A DNA stretch of 64,000 nt. It comes from Lewinella sp. IMCC34191 (GTDB lineage Bacteria > Bacteroidota > Bacteroidia > Chitinophagales > Saprospiraceae). Shown in pieces: positions 18,988 to 28,261 of the stretch. The stretch lies in assembly GCF_003390935.1 (NCBI RefSeq), contig NZ_QNQZ01000001.1, forward strand, positions 248,001-312,000, in the 5' to 3' direction. The notes below the pieces were generated by a model. That model was not told where the DNA came from. It saw nothing but the letters and a program-made list of their open reading frames with translations, and made no database searches. Positions within the stretch are counted from its first letter, which is position 1. Every line of letters begins with the position of its first letter. Position numbers and translations under genes: made by a program.

Positions 18988-20385
18988 ATGCTCGATCCCC
19001 TGACCTGGAGGTACGCGGAAACCACCGCGCTATTGACCCGCTGCGCCGGCTACCCCTGTTCCCTGCTGCTGCTCCTCATTTTTGCGCTTGGCTGCTCGCC
19101 CGACCGGGAAGAACCTGCGTCCGAGATTCGCATCGTTTCCGAGCTGCCCGTTTCGATCCGGCGGCTAATTACCGAGTCAGCGGTGGCGGAAGACACGACT
19201 GAGTTTACCATCCGGGATACCACGCCCGCCGTACCCAAAATGTACACCGTCACCCTAGGGACTTCCGATTCTTCCTTCGTGATCACCAATCTGACGGGAC
19301 GTTCGCGCGAGATCCGCATTGCCGGCGACAGCAGCTGGACCAGCACCCTGGCCTTTGATGCCGCCTTCAACCGACTGCAGTACGAGCGCTTGGCCATCAT
19401 TCAGGGCTATTCCGGGGCGGTGTTCACCGCCGACGATCCGGTAGGTGCCATGGCGTACGGCGATAGCATGGTCGCGGCGGTTTCCGCGCTGGTGGAGCGC
19501 AACTACTCCGATCTGGACGCCGCGGAACGCGCTTTGCTGGTCGACAAATCCAGGCAGAACATTCAGTCCTTTCAGTACTTCTACGCCATTACGGCAAACA
19601 ACCTGGCCGCCAATCATCCCGCGCTGGATTTTTCGGACGCCAGCGACGTAACGGACACCCTGAACTACCTGCTGCCGGACAACGCCGTGAAGCGGCTGGA
19701 GTTGGAATACCTGCGCCGGCACGACAGCCTCGGAATCGACCGCTTTTTCACCTTCATCTCCGAACGGGTGCCGCCTAAAGACTTACGCTGGCTTTACCAG
19801 AGCGTCTACCTGAACGAATTGCTCTCCGGCGGCGGTTATCTGCTCACCCGCACTGAGCCGGCCACGGCCATTCGGGCGGTGACGGAGTTCATGGAGGACG
19901 ACGCAGCGAATCCCTACCGCGATCTCTACCGTTCCGCGTATGCGCGTACCCTCTCCGCCGCGGAGGGCGAAGCGGCCGCGGATATCCGATTGGTCAACGC
20001 CAACGGAGACACCCTTTCGCTTCTTGAGGTAGCGGATGGTCCGCTTCTCCTGGATTTCTGGGCTACCTGGTGCGCGCCGTGCATTGCGGAGAAGCCGCAA
20101 ATTCAGGCACTCGCCGGTTACGCGCGAGAGGAAGATCTCCTGACGGTCGTCAGCATCTCAGTCGACGAACGCGATGCTCCGTGGACGGCCTACCTCAGCA
20201 AGAACCGTGACGCCCTGGTCCCGCACGAGTACCGCGCTACCGACGTGGCGGCGGTGCGCGAAGCCTTCCACATTACCGGCATCCCCCGAAAGGTACTGCT
20301 GGACGCCGGAGGGCGCATCCAGGTATCCCGGGTGGAAAGTCTGAATCCGTTACATTTCGCAGACCTCTTGGAGCATTCTCGCTGA
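18988..20385 (+). CDS. TlpA-like thioredoxin-fold lipoprotein
   Basis: 465 residues from the ATG at 18988 (a TTG nine bases earlier is in frame). The signal is long and ends with the lipobox FALGC (Cys36). The middle, about residues 45-330, is a helical DUF4369-like/unassigned region. The C-terminal TlpA/AhpC-TSA domain contains LLDFWATWCAPCIAEKP with Cys362 and Cys365 as the redox pair, and TGIPRKVLLDAGGRI with the cis-proline. Such Bacteroidota lipoproteins reduce disulfides in the periplasm, often for cytochrome maturation. It follows the S41 peptidase by 53 bases on the same strand. Confidence 0.92.
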   Translation: MLDPLTWRYAETTALLTRCAGYPCSLLLLLIFALGCSPDREEPASEIRIVSELPVSIRRLITESAVAEDTTEFTIRDTTPAVPKMYTVTLGTSDSSFVITNLTGRSREIRIAGDSSWTSTLAFDAAFNRLQYERLAIIQGYSGAVFTADDPVGAMAYGDSMVAAVSALVERNYSDLDAAERALLVDKSRQNIQSFQYFYAITANNLAANHPALDFSDASDVTDTLNYLLPDNAVKRLELEYLRRHDSLGIDRFFTFISERVPPKDLRWLYQSVYLNELLSGGGYLLTRTEPATAIRAVTEFMEDDAANPYRDLYRSAYARTLSAAEGEAAADIRLVNANGDTLSLLEVADGPLLLDFWATWCAPCIAEKPQIQALAGYAREEDLLTVVSISVDERDAPWTAYLSKNRDALVPHEYRATDVAAVREAFHITGIPRKVLLDAGGRIQVSRVESLNPLHFADLLEHSR

Positions 20386-20454
20386 ATACGGTTCACGACC
20401 AAGTATTTTCGAACCGCAATGGTCACCTGCTAACGAGGTTCTGAAGTACGATGA

Positions 20455-22014
20455 CTATTGTCCTAATTTTTGCAATTGCCACTTTGCGTGCTCGTTCCCC
20501 GGAAACAGCGTCAGCGACCGCTTGAAGTGTTGGATGGCCCGGTCTCTCAGTCCGCGGTGGAGGCACACCGTGGCCAGGCTATCGTGTAGGTTAGCCGACG
20601 CCGGGTAGCGGTCGACGGCGAAGTCAAGTACTGCCGTACCATCCCGCTGCTCCGATACGTCACCACTCAGGCCGAGCTGTAGCCCGACGGTATTGAGCAC
20701 TCCCTCGGGTAGGGCGAACCCCGGATGGTGCCGCCGAAGATCTAAGTATACGCTGTCAATGTGTTCAAAGCCCCTTTCCCGTACGCGATCGAAAAAAGCG
20801 GCCGCCCCGGGTACGGACGCGGGGGAGGTTGAGGTAGAGCGGTTGATCAGCTGCTGGCCGGTCCCGACGATCTCCGCTACGTAGGCAGTGTCATCCCACC
20901 CTTGCTGCGGCGCGTATTGCTCCATGTGGCGAAGCGTGGTAAGCACGGCTTCGCAAAGCCCGGCGTACCCCAGGTGAATGCGTTCGGCCGGACGGTCCTG
21001 CCGCTCGTCCCGGGGCGCAAACAGTATACCGTAGCTGGCGAACTGGCCGTGCGTAAGGTCCGGCGCTTCGAACTCGTAGGCGGGGACGTCGTGCAGGGAA
21101 TCCAGAAACGCGAAGCGCTCTGCGAGACTGGGGTCGATTCCGTCCGCCACCATCACCGTGTCCGGGATGGGCTTCTGCCGAAAATGAACGAAGGGCACCC
21201 GGAAACGGCCCGGATCAAAACCGGGGAGCCCCGCCGCGACCGGTAAATTGTACTTAATCGTGCCGTCCAAACTAATCACCCCGTCGACGAAGCGGTTCGC
21301 CATGGCGAAGGGGACATTGCTTAACCCCCCAAAACTGAACCCGATCGTGTAGACCCGCTCAAGGTCGGCCTGCTGCAGTCCCGCAGCGAGGCCGAACAGA
21401 TACTCCAGGTCGCGTTGCTGGGCGGCGGCATCCTCCACGGTTCCCCCGGTCAGCCGGAGGGTTCGCGCGCCGCGTGAGGGCGCCGCGAGAACCAGGTAGC
21501 CGTGACTGGCCAAATACTCACAGAGCATAAAGTTTTCACTGGAGGAAGCCTGATAGCTGGGGGCGTACAGCACCACCGGGAAGCGATCCGGCACCGGGCT
21601 TGCCGCGCGGAATGCCTGCGTGGGGTAGGTGGCGTTTCGTTCGGTAACCGCATTGCGCGGGTAGTAGAACCAGTCGAAAATGTATTCCACCGGTAGTTCC
21701 TCCCATTCTTCTTCCTCCTTGAGCACCGCCAGGTAGTCGCTAACGGTCATGCGTATCCGTCCCGGTCCGTTTGCGGGATACCAGCGGCTCACGGGAATCT
21801 CCCGAAACTGGAGGTCTTCGGTGTAGTCCTGTTCCCGGCGGTATACGCGGCTGCTGTCGATCCTAACCTGGTGATCAAAACCAACGGCAAAGTCACCGTA
21901 GGTCAGCAGACTGTTGACATAGTCTGCCTGTGCGCCGAGGGTGGTGAAGTTTACCATCACGAACAGGGCCAGTAATCGAAGCTGGGTAAATGGTGGCTGA
22001 CAGCGTAGTAGCAT
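20455..22014 (-). CDS. Secreted alpha/beta hydrolase with C-terminal TPR-like tail
   Basis: 519 residues from the ATG at 22014, which starts a Sec signal (LLALFVMVNFTTLGAQA); an ATG at 22071 would add 19 residues of non-signal sequence. The hydrolase core resembles PAF-acetylhydrolase/dienelactone hydrolase proteins: FPVVLYAPSYQASSSEN (oxyanion strand), YLASHGYLVLAAPSRG, and the nucleophile elbow GFSFGG with Ser227. A likely catalytic His is in DLTHGQF. The last 70 residues are TPR-like (YPASANLHDSLATVCLHRGLRDRAIQHFKRSL), as in Bacteroidota esterases of this layout. It is convergent with the TlpA gene, 69 bases apart. Confidence 0.85.
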   Translation of the reverse strand: MLLRCQPPFTQLRLLALFVMVNFTTLGAQADYVNSLLTYGDFAVGFDHQVRIDSSRVYRREQDYTEDLQFREIPVSRWYPANGPGRIRMTVSDYLAVLKEEEEWEELPVEYIFDWFYYPRNAVTERNATYPTQAFRAASPVPDRFPVVLYAPSYQASSSENFMLCEYLASHGYLVLAAPSRGARTLRLTGGTVEDAAAQQRDLEYLFGLAAGLQQADLERVYTIGFSFGGLSNVPFAMANRFVDGVISLDGTIKYNLPVAAGLPGFDPGRFRVPFVHFRQKPIPDTVMVADGIDPSLAERFAFLDSLHDVPAYEFEAPDLTHGQFASYGILFAPRDERQDRPAERIHLGYAGLCEAVLTTLRHMEQYAPQQGWDDTAYVAEIVGTGQQLINRSTSTSPASVPGAAAFFDRVRERGFEHIDSVYLDLRRHHPGFALPEGVLNTVGLQLGLSGDVSEQRDGTAVLDFAVDRYPASANLHDSLATVCLHRGLRDRAIQHFKRSLTLFPGNEHAKWQLQKLGQ

Positions 22015-22144
22015 AGAAGTCCGGGTTAGATTATAATGATACCCCGGATTCTCCGAACACGCCGGCTGCACTATTTAGATCTACCCTAGCAGATAGTGGT
22101 CCGCAATCTATACCGGCACGAAGCTGAGCCTCCCGCGAAAATAG

Positions 22145-23294
22145 ATGGTGGGCCGGCTACTCTTCCTTTTGCTGCCCCTTTTGCTCCTGCTCGCCTGCGG
22201 GCCGCCGGTCATTCCGCTGCAGCGCGATTTCCGGTTTGCCCTGGAGCAGGTGGAGCGGCAGCGGACGCCGCGGACTCGCTCCGTGGAGCGGCTGCTGGCA
22301 ACCTTCGACGCGGCACATTCCGCCGACTACCGGGCGGCGCGCCAACTGGACTCCACCGCCGGCGCCGACCGCTGGCCGGAGCTGTATACGCTGTACCGGG
22401 AAATGCACGAGCGGCTCGCCGCCGTAGTCGACTACTTCCCCCCTCAACGCCCCCACCGACTACCGGGGTGGCTACGGTCTCCGGGAACTGGAGCGGCGCA
22501 CCGAAGACGCCCGACTCGCCGCGGGGCAGTACTATTTGGCACGCATCGATGCCGGCACCCGGGCCGCCCGGGCGGGGGACAAGGCGGCGGCCCGCCGAGG
22601 TTACTACGATCTCGAGCAAGCGCTGTACTTCCTGCCCGAGCGGCTGAATGACTTCGCATCCTTGCGCGGGGAGCTGCGCTTTCTCGGTACCGTGCGGATC
22701 GTGGTGCGCATCACCGGGGAAGCCGAACTCGTCAACGCCGCCATTGACCTGGGCACCTTCGACGTCGGTGCGGAGGACGACTGGCTGGTCATCGACTTCC
22801 GGGAGACCGGCATCCCGCCCGACTACACCGCCGACCTGCAACCCACCAGCTTCTACGAATACGGTCCGCGAGAGGACTCGGACGTTACGATCTACCAGGA
22901 GGAGGTGCTGGACTACGTCGAAAAGATCGAATACGAAGAGCGGATCAACGACTCCACCGTTGTCTTGAAGGTAAAGGAGATCGAGCACTATAAAACCATC
23001 GAGGGTAGGGTGGAGGAGATCACGCAGTCCTACACGGTAACCGTAACCGGGGAATTGGGTGTCTACGCCGCCGGGGGCGGCGTGGTCCGCTTTCCCGAAT
23101 GGATCCAAGGGACCGCAAGCTGGGAAAACGAATACAGCGTATGCGGCGGTGACCGCGACGCCCTCCCCGCCTTTGCCTGCTCGGGGTCGTCGGACTGGCC
23201 GCCGCGTTTTGCGCAGATGCTGGAAAGGGCGCTGCATCAGCTGCGGCACCAGAGCCTGGACCGGCTATGTGGAGTTCTCCTTTTGCCGCACTAA
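22145..23294 (+). pseudogene. Lipoprotein gene split by a one-base frameshift in a C6 run
   Basis: The first frame, from 22145, has a clear lipoprotein signal (VGRLLFLLLPLLLLLACG) and runs well to VVDYFP. There a run of six C (22438-22443) shifts the reading. Removing one C joins it without a gap to PLNAPTDYRGGYGLRELERR, which continues in the next frame to a stop at 23294. The joined protein is about 382 residues: helical N-terminal half, then a beta-rich half (VRIVVRITGEAELVNAAID, ITQSYTVTVTGELGVYAAGG). I do not recognise the family. The frameshift may be a true mutation, phase variation at a homopolymer, or a sequencing error. The extreme C-terminus (LDRLCGVLLLPH) may also be off frame. 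Confidence 0.8.
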
Positions 23295-23380
23295 TCATGG
23301 AGTCCCCGGTAATGGACGCGGATGATCACCAAGGGATACAAATGCTTGGCAAAGGCTGTTGGCCGGGGATCGCTTATTTC

Positions 23381-23400
23381 CTGCGCGCCGCCGCAAAAAC
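23381..23400 (-). repeat. Short palindromic intergenic repeat, copy 1
   Basis: On the minus strand this reads as a T5 run then GCGGCGGCGCGCAGG, one mismatch from copies at 44083 and 51067. It lies between the frameshifted lipoprotein and the pectate lyase. Confidence 0.5.
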
Positions 23401-23507
23401 GGGCACGCCGAAGCCCTACCGCCGGGTGATCGCTAGCCTGAGTTGAGAATGACCGCATACTACTGCCCGTAAGAATATCCCGTATCTTTTTCCCAAGCTT
23501 ATCGATC

Positions 23508-24899
23508 ATGGTTTCAGCCTCTCTACCGCGCTACTGGGTTCTCCTCTTCATCTGCTGTATCAGCGCCGGCCTCCCGGCCCAGCAACTCGCCTTCCCCACC
23601 GCCGAGGGCTACGGGAAATTCGCGCTCGGGGGGCGGGGCGGCGTGGTCTACACCGTCACGAACCTCCACGACGCCGGGCCGGGTAGCCTCCGGGCGGCGG
23701 TGGAAGCCCCGGGGCCGCGAACGGTGGTTTTCCGGGTGAGCGGGAACGTCGAGCTGGAGAGTCCCCTGACCGTCCGCCATCCGTACCTTACGATCGCGGG
23801 GCAGACAGCCCCCGGCGCGGGCATCTGTCTGAAGAATTACCCCCTGAACATCGACGCCGACCACATCATCGTCCGCTACCTGCGCATCCGCCCGGGCGAC
23901 GTTTCCGGTCGGGATTACGACGCCGTCTCCGGACGCTACCACAAGCACGTTATCCTGGATCACCTGTCGGCGAGCTGGAGCGTGGACGAGACGCTGTCCG
24001 TCTACCACTGCGATAGCATCACGGTGCAGTGGTCGATGATCACGGAAAGCATGTACGACTCCAATCACGAGAAGGGCACCCACGGCTTCGGGGGGATCTG
24101 GGGGTCGAACCACGGGAGCTACCACCACAACTTACTGGCCCACCACAGCAGCCGCAACCCCCGCATGGCCTCGGGCTCTGGCTACACCGATTTCCGCAAC
24201 AACGTCATCTACAACTGGGGGTACAACAGCACCTACGGGGGAGAGGCCAGTCAGGTAGGCAACGACGCCTTCAACTTCTCGACCTTCAACGTGGTCGCCA
24301 ACTACTACCGACCCGGCCCGGCGACGCTACCGGGGGAGGGGAGGCACCGCATCGTCAATCCCTCAGCCCGCGGTGCGGCGGATTACGGCCGGTGGTACGT
24401 AGCCGGCAACGTGATGGAAGAGAACGAGACGGTAACCGCCGACAACTGGAACGGCGGCGTGCAAACCGACCTGCCCCTCGATAGTCTCCGCCTCCCGGAT
24501 CCCTGGCCGGCGATGCCGGTGACCGCGCACTTCGCGCGGGAAGCTTTGGCCGTCGTGCTGGACAGCGCCGGGGCGATCTTACCGCGGCGCGACACGGTCG
24601 ATACCCGCATCGTTCGGGACGTCCGCAGCGGTGGGGCCACCTACGGGGGCGGTAGCTACCGGCGCGACCACCCGGAGGTTGGAGCCAACACCGTCACCGG
24701 CATCATCGACACCCAGCGGGACGTAGGGGGATGGCCCGCGCTTCCCACCGGTCCGGTCCCGGCAGACGCCGACCGGGACGGTATGCCCGATGCCTGGGAG
24801 GATCGCCACGGCCTGGACAAGGATAATCCCGCGGACCGCAATACGGTAGCTCCGGATGGGTATACGATGCTGGAAAAGTATTTGAACGGGATCCGGTAG
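23508..24899 (+). CDS. Pectate lyase, polysaccharide lyase family 1
   Basis: 463 residues with a Sec signal (WVLLFICCISAGLPA). The parallel beta-helix lyase opens with FPTAEGYGKFALGGRGGVVYTVTNL and GSLRAAVEAPGPRTVVFRVSG. The catalytic region follows the PL1 pattern, with a Ca-binding acidic cluster (KHVILDHLSASWSVDETLSVY), QWSMITESMYDSNHEKGTHGFGG, and HHNLLAHHSSRNPRM with the conserved arginine. Near the C-terminus sits a calcium-type repeat (DADRDGMPDAWEDRHGLD). It cleaves polygalacturonate by beta-elimination and gives unsaturated uronates, which would feed the uxaC-kdgK-eda operon at 44-50 kb. It stands alone, without SusCD. Confidence 0.94.
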   Translation: MVSASLPRYWVLLFICCISAGLPAQQLAFPTAEGYGKFALGGRGGVVYTVTNLHDAGPGSLRAAVEAPGPRTVVFRVSGNVELESPLTVRHPYLTIAGQTAPGAGICLKNYPLNIDADHIIVRYLRIRPGDVSGRDYDAVSGRYHKHVILDHLSASWSVDETLSVYHCDSITVQWSMITESMYDSNHEKGTHGFGGIWGSNHGSYHHNLLAHHSSRNPRMASGSGYTDFRNNVIYNWGYNSTYGGEASQVGNDAFNFSTFNVVANYYRPGPATLPGEGRHRIVNPSARGAADYGRWYVAGNVMEENETVTADNWNGGVQTDLPLDSLRLPDPWPAMPVTAHFAREALAVVLDSAGAILPRRDTVDTRIVRDVRSGGATYGGGSYRRDHPEVGANTVTGIIDTQRDVGGWPALPTGPVPADADRDGMPDAWEDRHGLDKDNPADRNTVAPDGYTMLEKYLNGIR

Positions 24900-25163
24900 G
24901 GTGGGGAGCGGCCGGGGGGAGAATAGTGGTGGCCCGTCCTTCGGCTCTTCCGTGCGATAGGTGATTGTTTCCTTTTCCGGCGAGACCGGTGGTTTCCGTC
25001 GGCTTCATCCTGCGGGGGTCCCTCATTCGGTTGCTGAGTACAGCACCAAGCCCGGAAACTGACCGAAGAATTCCCACTCTCAAAGCAGCCGGGGCGATTT
25101 TTAGTAGGCTCCTTGCACGCTAGCCCGTCGGAGGAATGGGGCGTAGGTTCCGGAGCGGGCCAA

Positions 25164-25889
25164 CTACGGCTTGACGAAGATCATACAGTGCTGCCAGGGG
25201 AGGTTATCGATGTTCTCCCGCAGCGTTAGACCGACGGCTTCCATCTCCCGTACGGCCTGTGCTTCCGACATTTTATTCAGGCGTTTAATGGGCACCGAGG
25301 GGTCTTCCATGCGGTACTACAGCAGGACGAAGCGCCCGCCCGGCCGCAGAGCGCTGACGATGGTTTGCATCATTTCCCGGGGGTAGGCGAGCTCGTGGTA
25401 CACGTCCACCATGATGGCTAGGTCGACGGAGTTGGCTTCCAGCTGCGGACTGCTTTCGGTGGCCCGGATCAGCTCCACCTTATTGATGCCCTCCCGCTCG
25501 ATCCGCTGCCGCATAAGGTCCAGCATTTCGGGTTGGATGTCGACGGCGTACACCTTCCCCTGCGGTGCCTTTTCGGCCATACGAAAGCTGTAGTAGCCGG
25601 AGCCGGCCCCGATGTCGGCAATCTCCTCGTCGGCCTGTATGTCCATATTGTCGATGGCCTGGCTGACGTTTTCCTCCGCCTCCCGCTCGGGCCGCTCCAG
25701 CCAGTCGGCGGCGAGGTGGCCCATGACGTGGCTGATCTCCCGGCTGAGGTAGTACTTGCCGGTACCGTCGCGCGAAGGAGATTGGAAGGTATATGGCGCG
25801 GTGTCTTCCGGCGGCGGCGGATCGGCTTGCGCGGTGCAGCCGGTACAAACGGCCAGGTAGAACAGGAGGGGGAGAAGGCGGAGGGGCAC
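25164..25889 (-). pseudogene. Exported class I methyltransferase interrupted by an in-frame TAG
   Basis: The frame begins with a lipoprotein signal (LLPLLFYLAVCTGC) and carries GTGKYYLSREISHVMGHLAADWLERPERE, then SAM-binding motif I (EIADIGAGSGYYSF), motif II (VYAVDIQPEML), and VDLAIMVDVYHE. At 25317-25319 a TAG follows GGRFVLL. The same frame then runs a further 50 codons (YRMEDPSVPIKRLNKMSEAQ ... DNLPWQHCMIFVKP) to a proper stop at 25164. From my memory of the family the interrupted position is a Glu (VEYRAEDP), so GAG changed to TAG. The loss removes the last part of the Rossmann fold and probably inactivates it. Exported lipoprotein methyltransferases of this kind occur in other Bacteroidota; their substrate is unknown. 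Confidence 0.85.
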
Positions 25890-26094
25890 GATCGGATGGT
25901 TTTTCAGGAAAGGCGAACGAAGTTATTATGGTTATTCCCTTTCCTCGGGCAACTTCGAATGGTAGAATAGGAGGCAGGGGTTCATGCAAATCCCTACGGT
26001 AGCTCTTTCCATTCCCCGACGTATTCCAGGGTGAGCATTAGCTTTACCTCAGCCGGATAACCGATAATCTTATGATCCGCGCAATGAGGTAGGA

Positions 26095-26520
26095 TTAGCA
26101 GCTCCCAACTGCCCCGTATGGCGTTTGGTACAGCACGTTCCCCTTCGCATCCAGCTTCCGGCTTACTTCCCGTTGCAGGTCTTCGTACGTCCACGACGCG
26201 AGCTCCTTGGCGTAATCCAGAATCTGCGCGATCACCTACCGCCTCGCCTGCGGATTCCGCCACAGCTTGGCCTCGACGTTGCACAACTCCCCGTCGGGCG
26301 TCACCATCAGTATATCCAGCGGACCGGCAGGCGTGCGCAATTCCGTACAGATCGCCAAGCACGGATTGAACGACTCGTCATTGTCACTGAACGGCAGCAG
26401 GTCCGGGCATTCGAATACGGTTTGCTGAATAAACAGCTCGCTGGGCGGATCGACCTTTTCGAAGGCCTGCGTTGAGCCGTTCTGGAGAAGTAGGGGGGTG
26501 CCGTAGGCGCTTTTCTTCAT
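26095..26520 (-). pseudogene. Nuclease-fold (DUF91/RecB-like) protein interrupted by an in-frame TAG
   Basis: From the ATG at 26520 the frame gives an uncharacterised protein with a restriction-nuclease-like motif: PAGPLDILMVTPDGELCNVEAKLWRNPQARR, where D...E-x-K is the usual metal site (Asp, Glu, Lys). A TAG at 26236-26238 stops it. The same frame continues with VIAQILDYAKELASWTYEDL and QREVSRKLDAKGNVLY to a TAA at 26095. Family members I recall read ARREVIAQILDYAKEL here, so a Glu codon became TAG. The open frame extends upstream to 26766 without a clear start. The gene is probably dead. Confidence 0.75.
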
Positions 26521-27205
26521 AATAGCGATGTTACTCGTGGGCGCGTGCACCATAATTAGCCAGGTCCAGCTACCGTGCAGGGTTGTCCGCGCCGGACGAA
26601 AATAGAGCGCCTGATTGCAACTAGGCGGCTGCTTATCGACCAAAACTCGAATCGACATAAAGCACGCATACTCGAATTGCATTAATTGGGCGACGGAGCG
26701 CAGGAAAAATAGCTGCTCGGTAGACCGAAGGCTTTTGCCAAACCAGCGAGGCACTTTGAAATTCAAGCTATAAAAAACGCTTCGACTGTCAACCGGTCCC
26801 CAGCGGGAGTCTAGAAATTAGCCCGCATTTGGCTAGCTGACGACATAGGTCCTAAGACGATTGTCGCATTATAGTCTTCCGATACGAATAGCATAGCTTT
26901 TAAACCGGACATGGGAATCGCTGGCAATCTCTTGTTACCCTATCCAGGACGGAATTACTTTCGAAGTCCAGTTGGACGACAAACGTGGTCACAGTTACTC
27001 GTTGGTTTTACCCGCTTACAAAGCCGACGAATTTCGCCGTGCCGTGCAAAAATACCGGAGATAAGGAGCATTTCGGAAGAAATATGAAAGGTTGCCGGGA
27101 AGATTTGAAAGGTTTTTGGAAGCAAGTGACATGCTGCCCCACTTTACAAGTATTCACGATCTAGCTGGCCTTCTACCCGGCTGATCATCACCCGTTAAAT
27201 AGGAG
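26521..27205. other. Intergenic region with a short gene-tail remnant
   Basis: On the + strand, 26897-27064 reads as about 55 sense-like codons ending in TAA (QDGITFEVQLDDKRGHSYSL, YKADEFRRAVQKYRR) with a TAG at 26894 just upstream and no start codon. It looks like the end of a lost gene; the family is not recognised. The minus frame upstream of 26520 stays open to 26766, but I see no domain in it. The remainder is featureless and relatively AT-rich. Confidence 0.3.
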
Positions 27206-28159
27206 CTACTCACTGTAAATTGTTAAGAGAGACCGAGATCCTTTAGATTTAACTTTAAGTGTCAGATCAGGAAGAGAAAACTTACTGCCACTAATCCTAT
27301 GGATATAAACATCATTGATAAAAAGAGAGGCTATTCCACGGTTAACGTCAAGTTGTATCTTATTTACGGTAGTAAGTAGTCTTTCCTTAGCAAAGCTTTC
27401 ATGGCAGTTATTACCAATTGCGGTATCTGTTATTTGAATAGCTGATGATTGACATTCACAAAAGTTGAAAAGATTTCCATTTACGACTAATCCATATGTG
27501 CTATCAACAGTTTCACCAAACTCCAAGATGTCAGCGACTATTGTATAATCAGCTCCGATATCAGCGAAAGTCGTGACATCAAATGGGTTATTCTCCTCGT
27601 CAACTTCAAGCTCCTCTGAAAAAACTACGGTTTTATCGCCAATAGTTGCCGGAATAGGAGATTCGGCCCAGAGATTATCTACCGGGTCAATTCCAAACAG
27701 CTCATCTAAATAGTAGTCTCTCCATATATCAGAGGTATAAATTTGCTGGCACTGTGCAATTTCAGGGTCATGCATCATACTTTGGCAAATGCCTTGTCTA
27801 TTCTTATGATTCAGGTGCTCCCGATTTAGAATACAGTGTCCTAACTCATGAAATATTAATAATTTCCGAACGCACGCATTAGCCGATTGCCAGTAATCAA
27901 TATCCAACGCGATCCTTTTCCTGCTAGATGACAGGCATCGGCCGACTGCCCCCTCTGGTAAATCTTCAAAGGAAACCATTAGATTATAATCTTCTCTATC
28001 TAAATTAAGCCCTCTAAGATTTGCTTCCTTAAAAAACTCTTCGACATAGATTTCTGTTGCCGGGTCTATAATTTGATTCGTATTCTTATCGCACGATGAA
28101 ACCATGAATAGGAGGGCTAGAATATATATCCTGGCAAAATAGTTATTGATCGATTCCAT
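27206..28159 (-). CDS. Metalloprotease-like lipoprotein, AT-rich
   Basis: 317 residues. A lipoprotein signal (YILALLFMVSSC, Cys at the lipobox) is followed by a zinc-protease-like motif, LLIFHELGHCILNREH, and then QSMMHDPEIAQC, which resembles a Met-turn. The HExxH and the later His and Met fit a minor metzincin-like family of Bacteroidota lipoproteins. The third His is one residue further away than in classic metzincins. Behind it (residues about 185-317) is a LamG-like jelly roll (ADYTIVADILEFGETVDSTY, SLFINDVYIHRI). Base composition is markedly AT-rich: the 60 bases from 27241 contain only 20 G or C, unlike the neighbours. It lies beside an IS element and was probably acquired. Confidence 0.7.
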   Translation of the reverse strand: MESINNYFARIYILALLFMVSSCDKNTNQIIDPATEIYVEEFFKEANLRGLNLDREDYNLMVSFEDLPEGAVGRCLSSSRKRIALDIDYWQSANACVRKLLIFHELGHCILNREHLNHKNRQGICQSMMHDPEIAQCQQIYTSDIWRDYYLDELFGIDPVDNLWAESPIPATIGDKTVVFSEELEVDEENNPFDVTTFADIGADYTIVADILEFGETVDSTYGLVVNGNLFNFCECQSSAIQITDTAIGNNCHESFAKERLLTTVNKIQLDVNRGIASLFINDVYIHRISGSKFSLPDLTLKVKSKGSRSLLTIYSE

Positions 28160-28178
28160 TTATCAATATATGTTGGCT

Positions 28179-28216
28179 CTCAGGTCAGTATAGAGCATTT
28201 TCTATACTCACCTGAG
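28179..28216. repeat. Long inverted repeat (hairpin) abutting the IS end
   Basis: Arms 28179-28193 and 28202-28216 match over 14 of 15 positions: CTCAGGT and AGTATAG on the left pair with CTATACT and ACCTGAG on the right, with one C/C mismatch and an 8-base loop. The right arm ends exactly where the IS begins (28217). No T tract follows on either strand, so it is not a classic terminator. It lies 5' of the AT-rich lipoprotein gene. Confidence 0.7.
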
Positions 28217-28261
28217 TGGAGGTGCTCAAAATAGTAGACAGCAACTTCGCTGAAGGTCTGA

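Noticed and set aside
22209-23249. 346-codon open frame antisense to the frameshifted lipoprotein gene
   Set aside because: The + strand explains the sequence with a lipoprotein signal and coherent joining at the C run; the antisense text is low-complexity.
25164-26520. Reassignment or general suppression of TAG
   Set aside because: Several intact genes here (susC, susD, fadA) end with TAG at the normal place, so TAG is an ordinary stop in this genome.
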